A stretch of DNA of 64,000 nt from Sambucus nigra (taxonomy: Eukaryota > Streptophyta > Magnoliopsida > Dipsacales > Adoxaceae): the NCBI GenBank assembly GCA_949130495.1, contig OX422221.1, positions 150,393,741 to 150,457,740 of the forward strand, given 5' to 3'. A model generated the notes under the pieces. It ran no database searches. It had not been told where the DNA came from and saw only the letters and a list, made by a program, of their open reading frames with translations. A program made the translations under genes and the position numbers. Shown here piece after piece: positions 44,951 through 57,715 of the stretch (position 1 is its first letter; each line of letters opens with the position of its first letter).

Positions 44951-46082
44951 TGTCACACCCTGCGGAATCCGACAGACGGGGTGGCCAGCCACCGCCGTCG
45001 AACTATGCCGGGCCTGAACTAAATAAACACCATTTTTAGCATGAGACATATATGAGACATAAATAAATCAGTCCTAGATAAATAATTTAATGAATCTCAA
45101 ATGATCATAAACAACTGAACGATAAAAGATCAATCACAGGCTAAAACTCCGAATAAAACCAATCTCCAATAATGATTTAATAAAATCTGAATAAAAAAGA
45201 TCTGTGAATAATCTAACTGAAAATCTCTAATAACTTTGTAACTGAATGGCCCAATAAAAACCCAAATGAAGTCTCATAATTAAATACGAATGAAAAGAAG
45301 GTCTAACTAAATAAAGGAATAAAATGAATAACTCCAGTTGCACTTCCAAATGATAAACTTCGATAATCATATGAAGCTTCTCCAAGACTTATCCTGAAAA
45401 AGTTAGTCAACGCACGAGGTCAGAGCCCCGAGCATGAATACACTCTACTCCCCTCAAATAGGATCCTTGAATCCAGATAGTAGGATTATGCGCAATAAAT
45501 ATCACAATATAATATTTTAATTAAACGAGATAATTATACGCCGTAAATATAAATCACTAACTACCGTCAGAAATTCCCATTCTAAAAGCACACCAATATG
45601 ATTTTAAATTTTAAAGTCACACGATGTTAATTTAATTTAATTGACTCAATTTTATTATTGTTCTCACTTTTTATTATGGCGGTCCTCCAGAACTGAGTGG
45701 TAATTTTCACCAAAGTGTCACACTTTCCCTTGTCAATAGCCAACCGAAATCCTTTTAAATTGTCGATTCTCCTGCAATATGACAAGGTTCCAACACATGA
45801 CATGACATAAATCGCCCAAGCTGACCCGGTTAAACTGTCGGTCCCTGATACATTATGTCACCACAAATTTTAATACCCGTTTTTATCTGAGGCATTAAAT
45901 CACAATTTCTCAATTTCATTATTTATAAATTACCCCGCCCTTTTTATCGATGTGAGATCCTCAAAATACCCCTTAGTCCCATACCTAAGGGTCCCCAAGT
46001 TATCAATACGTCCTACCTTATGCATAGGATGAATTTCTAACATAAACCTCGACCTAGTCTCATGCCTAGGCTAGCGTAACAT
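44951..46082 (-). mobile_element. Truncated LTR, same family as the solo LTR at 47765-50229
   Basis: It starts TGTCACACCCTGCGGAATCC and shares ACAGACGGGGTGG, AGCATGAGA, TTAATCGATGTGAGATCC-like and CCATACCTAAGGGTCCC phrases in order with 47765-48936. The match stops after CCTAGGCTAGCGTAAC, so over half the LTR is missing. No duplication can be tested. Confidence 0.8.
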
Positions 46083-46972
46083 AGATACAGTATTAAAAAT
46101 TAATTTTCATATTTTATACGAGTTTTCGGAGTTTAAAGTCTTGTTTAAACATTAACAAGAAAAATAAATTTAATCAATTGTTATTTCTCAATATAATTTA
46201 GCAAATAATCTAAACGTCGTCATTTTGGTGAATTTCAAAAGGTTTTGTTGGCAATCCATGCTATGCGGTTTAAAAAAATCAGGGTCGTGTGTAGCCCAAA
46301 CGAATTCATCATGCGTGAGCTCTTGGATAAGTTTGTTCGACTTCAAGCTATCGATGGTGGCTTTACCCTTTTACCCTCACTCTGCCATGGATTTTTATGC
46401 ATGTTCCCTCAACACTTTGTCTTTTATACGATGCCTTTTATACCTTTAGAGGCCCTTGGATATTTACTTCATTGCCCTTATTTTGGGGGGAATTACATTT
46501 TAACTAGAGTCATTCCTTTTACTCTATAAATATAGGGCTTAGGGTATTCATTTTTAAGAGAGAAACAATTTACAAATCGAAGCTCTGCCCAAATTTTCTC
46601 AAGTTTCACCCTCTAAACCTTTTCAAGTGTTTACATATGTTTTAGAGTTTTCTAAACACGTTTTCATTATAAAATTTTACAAATATATATTTGTTGTGAG
46701 GATGAGTGTTTAGATGTTGGTTTTGAATTTTGAGAGGATTTATGTCTTGATCTATTTAAGCATGGGGAATTTGTTGTTTGAATCTTGTTATGTTTCAAAC
46801 CTTGTTTGGCTTATGATATTTGTTGGGGTATAATTTATAAACCTTTTACATATATGCAAAACCATATATCGCTTGTTTACGATTTTGGGTTTTTGAATGA
46901 CTTGCTAGTTTTGAAATGTTCTACAAAACTAGGTTTGGAAACAACTTTTCTCATTTAGATATATCTAACATG

Positions 46973-46986
<14 letters not shown>
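46083..46986 (+). other. Unclassified sequence with a TATA-like promoter
   Basis: CTCTATAAATATAGGG at about 46517 is a strong TATA-box match, followed at about 30 bp by a leader-like TTTAAGAGAGAAACAATTTAC. No coding region follows on the plus strand. It may be the promoter of a lost element. Confidence 0.4.

Positions 46987-47036
<50 letters not shown>
46987..47036. repeat. (TA)n microsatellite, left flank of MITE
   Basis: About 25 TA units running directly into the inverted repeat at 47037. Confidence 0.97.
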
Positions 47037-47038
<2 letters not shown>

Positions 47039-47315
47039 AGAGGTTCAAAAGTGAACCTAACATATGAATATTTTAATGAACCTCAACAACCCATTAATTT
47101 GAATTCGTATGTTATGGTTGGTCCACGCCAATTACAATAGATACGCATGTCACACGCGCTCGGGGGTAAGTTATGTGTATTAAATACACGCGAGTCCGTT
47201 AGCGTTGGCACGGGCCAATTATAACATAGGAATCAAAATTAATGGGTTATTAAGGTGTTTTTTTGTTAAGGTTCATTAATATGTTCATCTTTTAGGTTCA
47301 CTTTTGAACCTCTCC
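47037..47315. mobile_element. MITE with 24-bp perfect terminal inverted repeats
   Basis: GGAGAGGTTCAAAAGTGAAC(CTAA) at 47037-47060 is the exact reverse complement of 47292-47315. Similarity of the two arms continues imperfectly to about 50 bp. It is 279 bp with no ORF. It lies between a (TA)n tract and ATATGTGTG, so it may have inserted at TA inside a mixed microsatellite. The superfamily is not decided. Confidence 0.88.

Positions 47316-47318
<3 letters not shown>

Positions 47319-47355
<37 letters not shown>
47319..47355 (+). repeat. (TG)n microsatellite, right flank of MITE
   Basis: About 18 TG units following ATA. Confidence 0.95.
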
Positions 47356-47357
<2 letters not shown>

Positions 47358-47759
47358 ACACTTTGTGTTAGTAGATCCTGTTTAAAAACTAAATGTGTTC
47401 TAAACTCATATATACTCTAAAACAAGATCTAGTTGTGATTTGTTTGTGTAGAGCTTTTGTGGTTTTATTATAAAACATACGATCTAAATGTTAGCACACA
47501 AACTGTTTCTATTTTTTACAAGTTTGAAGTATTAGATAATAAAGCAAGACCATTTCTATCTTTGAGTTTATAATTCATCTCCTAACCATATTTGATAACC
47601 ATAGGTATTGAAACTTATATTTTGTTATCTCTTCACTCGATACTCTCTCTTTAAGTGTGAAGTTACTTTTTGTCCTATTAATCTACTATTTTCTTATTTG
47701 GTCTGAATCTCTAGTTGTGGGATTGCTTAGTTATTATCTTGGTATAATGAGGGTATTAG
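47356..47759. other. Unclassified AT-rich sequence
   Basis: No gene, repeat or element end seen. Confidence 0.3.
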
Positions 47760-50234
47760 GAAAATGTCGCACCCCGCGCAATCCGACAGACGGGGTGGAC
47801 AACCACCGCCACCAAACTACGTCGAGCATGAACTAAATAAATACCATTCTTAGCATGAGAAAGATATGGGACATAAAAAAATCCATACACAAGACCAATA
47901 ATTGAATCAATCCCAAATGATAATAACAAATAAACGATAAAAGATCCATCACATGCTAAAACTTCGAATAAATCCAATCTCCAATCATAATTTAATTAAA
48001 ACTGAATAAAATCAATTGTGAATAATCCAACTGAAATCCTCTAACAACTTTGGAATCGAATGGCCCAATAAAAATAATTAAATATGATGGACAAGAAAGT
48101 CTAAGATAAATAAAGAAATAAAAATGAAGTAGACTCCAGTTGCACCTCCAAATGATAACTCTGAAAATCCTATGCAGTTACTCTAGTACTAATACCGAAA
48201 ATATTACTCAACGCATGAGGTCAGATCCCCGAGAATGAATACACACTACTCCCCTCAAAGAGGGTCCGTGAACCTAGACAATAACATTATACGCAATAAA
48301 TATCGCAATAGAGTATTTTAATTATGAATATATATTTAAACACGGGAAAGATAAATTACTAACTACCCTCATAGATTCATATAAAAATAACACCAATATA
48401 TTATAATTATCCCACTACCCCAAAGTATTAATTGAATTCAATTAACCCAAAGTTATCATTTATCTCAATTTTATTATCCATTACAGTACTTTCGCAATAA
48501 ATTCTACACCACCCTCAATTCCCCTCGCCATAGCCAGCTAGCCCGTTTAAACTGTCAGTCATGCAGGTTATGCAGGAGGTTCCACACACTACACGTCTTC
48601 ATAGCCAGTCAGCCTATTTAAACTGTCGTCCCTATATGTTATTCAGACATCAAACATCCACACATTGCAATAGCTAGCCAACCCGTTTAAACTGTTGGTC
48701 ATGCATGTTATTAACGACGCTAATATATTTTGATACCCATTTTATTATCTTATGTATTAATTTCTCAATTTTCTCAATTTACAAATTACCCCACCCTTTT
48801 AATCGATGTGAGATCCTCAAAATGCCCCTTAGTCCCATACCTAAGGGTCCCAAAATCACCAAAACGTCCTACCCTATGTATGGGATTAATTTCTAACATG
48901 AATCTCGACCTATTTTCATGCCTAGGCTAGTGTAACGACGAGAAAATACCAAAAATCATCCCACCCACGATTTGATAAATTCGTGATAATCTACCCTCAC
49001 TAGTCCCCCATACCTAGAAGGCGTAAATCATATAAAGGCCTACCCACTAGTCCCATACCTATTAGGCATCCAAAAATATTGGGAGAGAAAACTACCCAAC
49101 AACCCGTCATCACAATGGCAATTTAATAATACCAACAAGTCACACAAACAAGCATAATTAACCAACGTATAAACCTACGCATGATAGACCAATTCCATTA
49201 AATATTAATTTAATTTCACATCTTCATAAACACCCAATTAATCTCATTTAATTATCTTAAATTAAATGCACCGAGAGTTCCTCATTAATAGATTATAGTT
49301 CCAATTTCATTATATCTATACAATTTACATGAGTTATACGCCCCCAAATTCATTTAATTCAAAACTAGGGTTTTTCTATATGCACCATACACCAATAAAA
49401 CCCAAAATCCACTCATGAATCCTATGTATCCAAGGGTTATGAATATTATTCCTATTAAAAGAGTTTATAAAAACATCCCCAAGATTTAACGTCCACTTTG
49501 TATAATTGAGTTGCTAATTGATTTTAAAAAAAATACAATTAAGGGTTTAGGCAACACTTAAAACGCACAATACTAAAGGAAAGGAATGTAGTATTCATTC
49601 TTGTGATTTAGATGAAGAAAATATGAGTTGATGGTTAAATTCCTCTCGAAAAATTAGCAAAGACGCGTTCTTAAACAATCTTGAGAAAACCCGATTTAAA
49701 GCTTCAAAACTTGGATTAAAAATAGATCTCCAATGGAGTTACGGCTTTGAGGGAGGAAGAAGATGTAAAAGAGGAGATTTTTTCTCTTAGGGTTTAGAAG
49801 AATGTGTTTTTAAAAGTACTTAACCCGTCACTTTGTTTATATACCAAAATAATTTGAGTCCTAATCAAATACAAACACTCAAAATATTATTATGGACGAT
49901 CTGACTGTTAGAATGACTTGAAATTTTACTACGTTGTAGTGAACAGAGAGATAGAGTTGTTGTGAAAAATTTGGCTCGATCGAACGGTCAGATTATAAAA
50001 AATATTATTTTTATCCTCCTTAGCTCGAATCCTCCCCCGATTTTTATACGAAAAGTTATAATTTCAAATTTTTAATCTCGATTTAAATTCCACTTGAAAC
50101 CTTATTTTTTTATATGTATAAAAACAAATTTCTTATCATACCAAAATTAAATAGATACCAAAACTATTATTTTTTTCAAAATCTAAGATAATTTAATTAA
50201 AACTGGTTTAAAAATCACGGGTTGTTACAGAAAA
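47760..50234 (-). mobile_element. Solo LTR, chromovirus-like family with GACAGACGGGGTGG end
   Basis: The LTR is 47765-50229 (2465 bp): TGTAACAACCC to GGGGTGCGACA on its own strand, with the perfect duplication GAAAA at 47760-47764 and 50230-50234. No internal region. Near the inner end it holds about three copies of an AGCC.GTTTAAACTGTC..TC unit (48530-48715). I see no clear GCAAGT donor in this family. Confidence 0.92.
48530..48715 (-). repeat. Three imperfect repeats within the solo LTR
   Basis: ATAGC(C/T)AGC(T/C)AGCC.GTTTAAACTGTC and CATG.AGGTTAT-like phrases occur at about 48533, 48601 and 48670, spacing about 68 bp. The truncated LTR at 44951 has two related units near 45737 and 45815. 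Confidence 0.75.
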
Positions 50235-52436
50235 CTGATTGATTTACACATTGTAAACTATAACTTGTACCTAAATTGTTATTGTAGTGGACTTGTTGTG
50301 TGTGTGATCTTGGAACTAAAAGACCCGAGGTTTTCCAGTACACTACCTTCCTCGTTAATAAATTATTGTGTTCAATCCCCTTCTCCTCACATCATTATGT
50401 TTACAACTTTTATTTGTAAGACTACGAAAAATCACACAAACCTAAACAGATTTTTTTGTGTGTATATTCCACCATTGAAGTTCAAAAGGGAATTTTTAAT
50501 CTTAACACTGTTATCTCCATGGCTTACTTTCAGTATAGGCATAGAAAAACCATAGATGTAGGTATTTAACCTCAAACTTAGTAATTCCGACATGGATATG
50601 ATCATTGACTATATCAAGAAGTAAAATTTACTATAAATGAAAATGGAGGCAAGGAAGATTAGATTCAAATTTGTCATCTTTTATATTTACGGCAGCGCGC
50701 TATACAAAATAGGAATGAGTTTACCCCTTCCCGAATGTGTTGATCTAATAGATATTTAATATAGCAAAAAAGACGTACATTAATTATAATGTCGTAGCTA
50801 CATAGATGGACGATCGTTGGCAAAGAGAATACTAACACAATGGTATTACTAGGCCATTATAGACAAAGTTGCTTACACTTATGCTAAGAAGGGAGATGTG
50901 TGCCAATGCAATGCCAAAAGTAATCACCTGCCCTATCAAAATTTCACACACATCTTGGTTGCTTAGCTATTTTCTCAGTGGTGTATACATATTGTTAGTT
51001 CTTCTCCCATGATCAATGACAATTTTAATTTTCTCATAGTAACAATATTACTTTATAAAATGGTTAGAGGTAGAACCTAATATAAAGATTATCGTCAAGA
51101 GATGTTTCCAATTTTTATGGAAAAATATAATGCACGGACGTGGAATGGCTCAAGAATTTATCACGTACCACGAATCCTAGTTCGACAATGACTCCCTCAA
51201 ACCTTACTCTTAAAAGTAAGGAATTGAGCGCAACTTTTCAGCAATATCTTATCCTTAAAATAATACCCAAACAAAGGTCACGAACTGAACTTTGTAGCCA
51301 AGATTTAAGGCACCATTAGTAGATATTAAAGGAAATTGGATAGAGGAACTATAAAATGTACTTTGAACCTATATGACAACTTTAAGAACACCGATAGGAT
51401 AAAAAACTTTCATGACAGCCTATGGGTTTGAGGTGTTAGCCCTAATAGAAATAGGGTTACCAAGTCATAGGTCCTAGGACTTTAGTAAGGAAAATAACTA
51501 GAGGCAACAGTGGATGAATTTAGATTTAATTGAAGAAAGACGATAAGATGTGAAGATAGGGCAAACACCCTATTAGTAAAGAGTTTCCCGTTACTCTAAT
51601 AACAAGGTTTAGAGTTGACCACTAAAAGTGGGAGATGACATCCTCAAAAACGTAATGATAAAGAATAATAAGCTTCATCTAAATTTTTATGACACTGATA
51701 TAATCATTAAGGGAGTTATCCTAGGAACCTATCATATAGAAAATTTGTAGGGAGAACCATTAGCTAACTCTTGGAATACGAAAAACTTGAAATAATATGA
51801 CCACCGGGGGGGATATGAACTTATGTAAATAAAAGATACATGTGATGCGATCAATTCAAAATTGTGAAAAATAAAAAAAAATAAAATTTTTTTGCAATTT
51901 TCCTCCCATTATATTGTTTACTGAAAAATGATATTAACTTATAACATAAAAGTATTTACCCTTTCTGCGAATTCAAAGTAATTACATGATATATGTTAAA
52001 TACGAGGGCATAATTCCTATTATAAGATCCAAAAAATTTTAATTTGTATGTCCCTTAATATAAGATCTCAACTAATCCAAGTCATTAAAATTAGGGTAGA
52101 CTCGTTAGAAAAAACCTTAATTGTATACTTTTGACTTCTATAATGACATAAAACGTAGCAAGATATAGTGGACCCAAGGGTCCTCTGAAAATTTTTAACT
52201 TATAAAATCACTATTTTAACTAGTGAGGAACAAAGTCTAAAGAGAACACTTGAATAAATTGTAAATACTTTTAACATTAAAATGTTTTCTACCATTTATG
52301 TAAAAAAATAATTTATGTCCTATGAAGTATAGTGGTTATATACATTTGAGATGCCTCATATTGAAATAAAAAACACTCAATCAAGCAATATGAATCATGA
52401 AATGGATAAGTAATGATTTTTGTATATATACTTCAA
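50235..52436. other. Unclassified sequence, probably decayed element
   Basis: No intact ORF. Scattered short coding-like pieces and a CCGGGGGGGATATG tract (about 51803) are compatible with a retroelement relic, but no domain is recognisable. Confidence 0.25.
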
Positions 52437-53074
52437 TTAAAAAAATCCATTCGTCATCCAACAATATAAATGAAATGATAGATGTGCATACCCCTCAGCT
52501 GGAGGTAAATTGTTCATATTACAAGATAAAAACTTCAAATATTCATAATACAAAACTATGCAGGGCCAACATAGAGATTGAAAAAAATAATAGACGTAAT
52601 AATCCTGTTCTTCAACTCCATCTTCATCGACATGTGAGGGTATAACCGTAATATAAATGTTATCCTCAAAAACTTCAGGATCACGATGAGATTCTTCTTC
52701 ATTTGCCTTACCTATAGGCTTGGTCTTAACATTTATAGATAAATTGATTTCTTCGGCATCCCTCACCATATCTTAATCCGTATCAAACTCTATCAAGATA
52801 GTCTTGCCTTCCTCAACATTCATATGCCAAACCCAAATCTCTTGAAAAAGATAAGGGAAATGAAGAGCGATCCTAGCATTCATCTCTGCATATACATGGT
52901 AGATATAATAAAGACATTAATCCAAAAACTCTCAATAGACGTGATACTTATCCATAGCCTCCATATTTTCCTTCCTTGTCGTCACTTCATATCTTTACGA
53001 TGAAGGTTTTTGTCGTGAAAGACTTCCAAATCCCTCATAACCTTCTTATTCTCAATTTACTCTTACTTTGTATG
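52437..53074 (-). pseudogene. Decayed coding segment, unidentified
   Basis: The minus strand reads MNARIALHFPYLFQEIWVWH...EEGKTILIEFDTD before a stop, then a 110-codon open stretch starting MVRDAEEINLSINVKTKP and rich in Glu and Asp. Codon-like composition suggests real ancestry, perhaps with the Tat/Ogre-like relic at 56460-61990 on the same strand, which the solo LTR would then interrupt. I do not recognise the protein. Confidence 0.35.
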
Positions 53075-54114
53075 AGTGGTGTAACACCCTGTATTTTTTA
53101 GGATAAAGAATTTATTTAAATTAGTGAATTAAAACTAATACTCAATTGATGATTTGGAGAAATTATTTAATTTGGAAGATTCAATTTATTTGGAGAATTA
53201 AGATTTAAATAACTTCGGGTTATTTCTTTTTAAGAATACATGTGTCGTCATTTGAGGTTGAAATTGGAGAATTTGGTTAAGTAACTCGGATGGAGATTCG
53301 GAGTGCACGGCTGAGTATAGAAGGGTTAAAATAGTCGAAAAAGAGTACCCGGAGATAGTAATTGGGTCTTGGGGCATTTTTAGGAATAATCGGACTCACA
53401 CGGGGGCTTTTGGGTCATTTTAATTTGATCCATAGACTTAATTCCGGGATTCACCTAATAAAACCTACGTGATAGAGGTTGTGTCATACACAACTCAAAT
53501 CAGAAAAACCCTAGTTGTAGAAAAGAAAAGAAGGATCAAGTGGGAGAGCTTTGGGGAGCCAAACCAAGAAAAGATTGAGGTGTTCTTTATCAACAATATT
53601 GTCTACAACAAAGAAATCAGATTCTACGAATTATCCAGGCAAGTAGTCAAACTTTCTTTCAATTTAATTGCAGTAATTCGATTCAAATCCTAGTGGGTGT
53701 GATAAAGAAATTTGTTTTGGAGAGTGCATTATTATATAAAATGGGTTTTGATGATTTGAGATTATTGTGTAGATTAATTTTGTGATTGATGATGTTCTAT
53801 GATTTAGTGAGGTTGGAATTCGAAATATATTAGATATTCAATAGTAAATGTGAAGTAATTGGGATTATAAAGTAAAAATTTTGAAAACGATTTGACGAAA
53901 TCGTGAAAACCCAATTCAGGGATTTATAACATTTGATGAAAATATATGATATTTAAGGTTATTACAATGATTACAAACCATGTTAGAGTTAGGTTTTAGC
54001 TTATCTTCACCAGGTTACATTCAGAGAAGCAGTACAAAAGCTTCCATGGATTAACAATGGAGGAAAAGAGATCACCAAAGAAGAATAAGCTGAACAACGC
54101 ACTTCAAACCACAT

Positions 54115-54215
54115 GCAAGTTGTTCAAACGACATGCAAGTCGTTCAAACGACATTGGACATCGTTCAAACGAGATTGTATCTCATTCGAACGAGATTGTT
54201 ATCTCCTTCAAATGA
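54115..54215 (+). repeat. Palindrome-type cluster, core CGTTCAAACGAC / CATTCGAACGAG
   Basis: Five units of GTTCAAACGA or TTCGAACGA follow each other at 15-25 bp spacing. Most have T-to-A changes that spoil perfect symmetry, so this is a decayed version of the Tekay cluster. Confidence 0.8.
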
Positions 54216-55344
54216 CCCTAGGTTTTGGACATGTGATAGATCTTTTCATTACGAACATGTGGAAACCAGTTTCATATTTTTTAATTTTTTAATTATTTAT
54301 GATTTTATTACGGAAGGATATCTGAAACCGAAATTCTTTGGGAGAAATCAAATATGGATTATTTAGGGATGTCCATAGATGAGTGTAGAACTCTGGAAAA
54401 TATTAAGGAAATTTATTTTTACCTTGGAATTGGATGGGAATGAATTCGGAGTATGGATTCGAATGAAAATTTCGGATGAAATAAGGATACTGAGTGGATT
54501 GTGATGTGATTAGTGAAAAAAATATGAATAAAAGTTAATATTTATTTAATAATGAGTCGAGGATAGTGACTTGAATATTTTCAGGCAAGTGCGTTAAGAG
54601 TTGGGTGCGGAGTGGCCGGATTATTTTATTATTGGAAAAAATATAATATATTATTGAATATTAAATAAAATGAGAGGTGTGATCTAACATTTAGTTTTTG
54701 TAGAATAAATTCGCTAGAGTAACAATACTTATCGAGTGAGTGAATCGGACCATCGTACTTGGGTGACACTACTTTAATAAATCAATCAATTTAAAATTAA
54801 TGAGATGAATTGGTGTAATTTAAAATGTAATGAATTTGAGGGAGGAGTGAATATATGCCTTAGATCAGTAGATTTTGATTGACTTACCTACTGAAATATT
54901 TGAAAGGATAATTGACATACTTTGAGTAGTGAGGGTTACTTGAGAATATACGATAAGAAGTTTTAATTGGAATTTAATAATATGTAGGATATTCGAGAGA
55001 TACATGTGCTACATATGGGATATATGATATAGGTTGTGTGTATACCGATACTAATTTGTATTATTTATTATGTTTATAACATACCTACTCTACTTGCTAT
55101 CGCGGGAGGTTTTCGCGTCGGGACAATCATATCCTGATGAGCCTTTGGGGGATTTTTGACATGTGCCTCAGAATATGGAACCTAGGTACGGGCTATCTAT
55201 GATAATGATAGTCATAACAGTCATATGGGTGCATAGGTATTTTCATAGACCATAGGTTTAGAACTATATTCTCCTCCAATATGTGTGATTTCTAATGATG
55301 CTTCAAATGAGATACTGAACTAATGGTCCTTTATACAGTGCGTA

Positions 55345-55612
55345 ATGTACCAAGACTTGATAGCAAAATATGCATGCACTGCAGGTCTCGGCCTAGGGGT
55401 TTTGTATTTTATATATATAAGTAGAATAATAAATATATATCCTTGTGTTTTATTCTACTATGTGTGTTTGGTAGATGTTGTATCGGGACATGATAGCATA
55501 GTATACATGCACCGCAGCTCAGCCTAGGGGTGCCGTATTAGTATATATATAACGAAGTGATAAATATATGCTTATGACTTATTTTACAGTGTGTAATTAG
55601 TAGATAAGAGAG
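55345..55612 (+). repeat. Tandem duplication within the solo LTR, period about 134 bp
   Basis: TGTA.C..GAC.TGATAGCA.A.TA..CATGCAC.GCAG, CCTAGGGGT and AATAAATATAT-like phrases appear at 55345-55478 and 55479-55612. The Tekay LTR has a single equivalent block near 15430. Confidence 0.8.
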
Positions 55613-56457
55613 ATAATGGCATTTAAAATAACCCTAGTGGGTGGAGGATTGATCATATAATGAGAAATTCGTAATTGGCTAACTGATATAAAGAATCTAG
55701 TGATGTATTAGGGCATAACGAGTTAGTATGTAGAAAGAGACTTAATACGGATAGTTAGGTGTGGTATCTTAACTAGTAAAGGTTAGCAGACAAATGTTAT
55801 GTGTGCACATTAGAAGAGGGCTGAGTATACCTCAAGTGAGTGCGACACTAACTTAAATATGAAGAGTGTACATGCATATTTAATTACTGTAGTTTAACTA
55901 TTTACTAAATATTTTCAAAATGTTTTACTTGGGCTCTAATCGGTGCCAAAATATTTTTCAAAACCTTTTAGCTGTCCCGTCACAGGGATGCCAGTTGAAT
56001 ATTCTATCTAGGGTAGCAAAGTTGCAGCTCTTGTGGAAGTTGCAGGACTTGTTATAGATGTTTCATTCACCTATCTCCAGTGTAGGATCTTTACTCCATT
56101 AGTCATTTGGGCATGTCGCCCTCAGTTTTAGTATTTAATTATCTATTTGATCAATTGTTTCAGTTTACTGTTGTATTTTATTGTTGAACTGATAGTTGAT
56201 TCGGTTACTTGTATTTATATTATTCATCGGTCTTTGATTTATTTATCAGTTTGTGATTGATGGTTTAATCCTTATTTACCTCCAGATGTTTTTAATTAAT
56301 GAAAGATGAAATTTGGCACCAGTTTAATTAAATTACTAGGTGGTTAGTAACTTAAAAAAAATTCGACAGTGATGCTTAGAAAGAGCCATATGAGACAAAC
56401 CTTTTTTTATCACGGGCTGGCCAACCGGTATTTTAATAGGCGGAGTGTCACAGGTGG

Positions 56458-57715
56458 CACCATGTTTTTTCTTATTATCATGATTAATTTTAATAGTGTC
56501 GTACGACCTTTTAGTATCGGTGTCTTCCTATAAGTCTCTGCTATTTCTATAGATTCACTACCGAAGGTCTACCATCAACGTTAGGACCTATAATCAAATA
56601 ACAATAATCATTAAAAGTTGAATGAAACATTGCAAAATAAAAACAATAGGATCACACCTAGAAGACCTTATTGATATCCAAGTCATATTCTTCCCCTCGA
56701 CTGAAATTGGCAATGCAATCCATATTACATGCGAGGAGGCTAAAGTCTAGAAATGTTTGGGATATATATAGTGTGTCCTTATTAGCCTATATCTTCTCCC
56801 AATGTTCCCTACACTTTTAAAGATTGCCTTCGACTACCATATTCACAAGGCTCACCTTCCCGACCTCTTTAGATGAATCCCCCTTTGGATACATTTGGGG
56901 ACTTTTAACAATTTTAGTATTGGTCATTCACTGCTTACCCCTCTTGTTAGACTCATTGAGGTTAGGTTGCTTATTGTGGGTGACCCTTTTTCACCCATAT
57001 TTGTATAGCCAAGGGTAATTATCTCCCACACTTTATTTAATAAATTGATTGGAAGATCTTCTTAGATAAGTGATGATTAAAAATAAGTAACAAAATGAAA
57101 ATCAAAATTAAGAAGGCTAAACCAAAACCAAAAGTCACTCACAATTCTCTTATAATGGATAGGAAAAAAAATGGTTCCAATATCCTCAAGCTTAGACAAA
57201 GTGGTAAGATGCTCAAAAGTATTTAACCCCTAAATATCACCTCATACGCCATCAACAAAGTGTTGCGATAATCAAAAGAAACGACAATATTATATTCATC
57301 AATTAAAACTAATAGAATAAAATGAACAAATGTGAAGTAAAAGATATACTGATAAGTGAGGAGATTTCTATTTCACGAGGAACCCTAATCACGACTTGTT
57401 AAACTTTGTTGACAAAAATTTCCTTGAGCCTCCAATGAAAAGTAAGTCATCTTCTAGTTATGATTCAAAGTTCAAGAAATTCTCACCATCCTGCATTTAG
57501 GGTTATGAGGTCTTAAAAAGTAATATCTAGGGTAGTTTTTAGTGTAGATAGGTGTGCAAACACTTCGAAAGATATCACTTGTGATATTGTAGACGTGAAC
57601 TTCCCTTCACTTAATAATAGAGCTAATGATGATTCTCAAGGGGTTTGGAGATAATTGTGAAGTCAATATACCTAATTTAGAGAGAATATCCCTTTTACAA
57701 GGGTGAAAAATGATC
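56458..57715. other. Unclassified sequence
   Basis: AT-rich with scattered stops on both strands; no domain recognisable. The 64-codon ORF at 56824-57018 is probably chance. Confidence 0.25.

Larger units (their letters stand above)
53075..56457 (+). mobile_element. Solo LTR of a chromovirus-type element
   Basis: The LTR is 53080-56452 (3373 bp), TGTAACACCC to GAGTGTCACA, flanked by AGTGG and GGTGG (4 of 5 match), so probably a duplication with one mutation. Landmarks in order: the AATAGTCG...GGGTCTTGGGGCATTTTTAGG block, AAACCCTAG, the GC donor CCAG|GCAAGT (53639), a palindrome cluster (54115-54215), CTTGCTATCGCGGGAGG (about 55090), and GACAGTGATGCT (about 56366). GGTGG also begins the Tekay PBS leader, so a 5' LTR with lost interior is the alternative. 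Confidence 0.82.

Noticed and set aside
46225..46529. Two overlapping plus-strand ORFs of 74 and 94 codons
   Set aside because: No conserved motif, lie upstream of the TATA-like site, and overlap each other in different frames.
56453..56470. PBS after the solo LTR at 53080-56452
   Set aside because: GGTGGCACCATG keeps only the first bases of the Tekay leader and lacks TGGTATCAGAGC; GGTGG is better explained as the target duplication.
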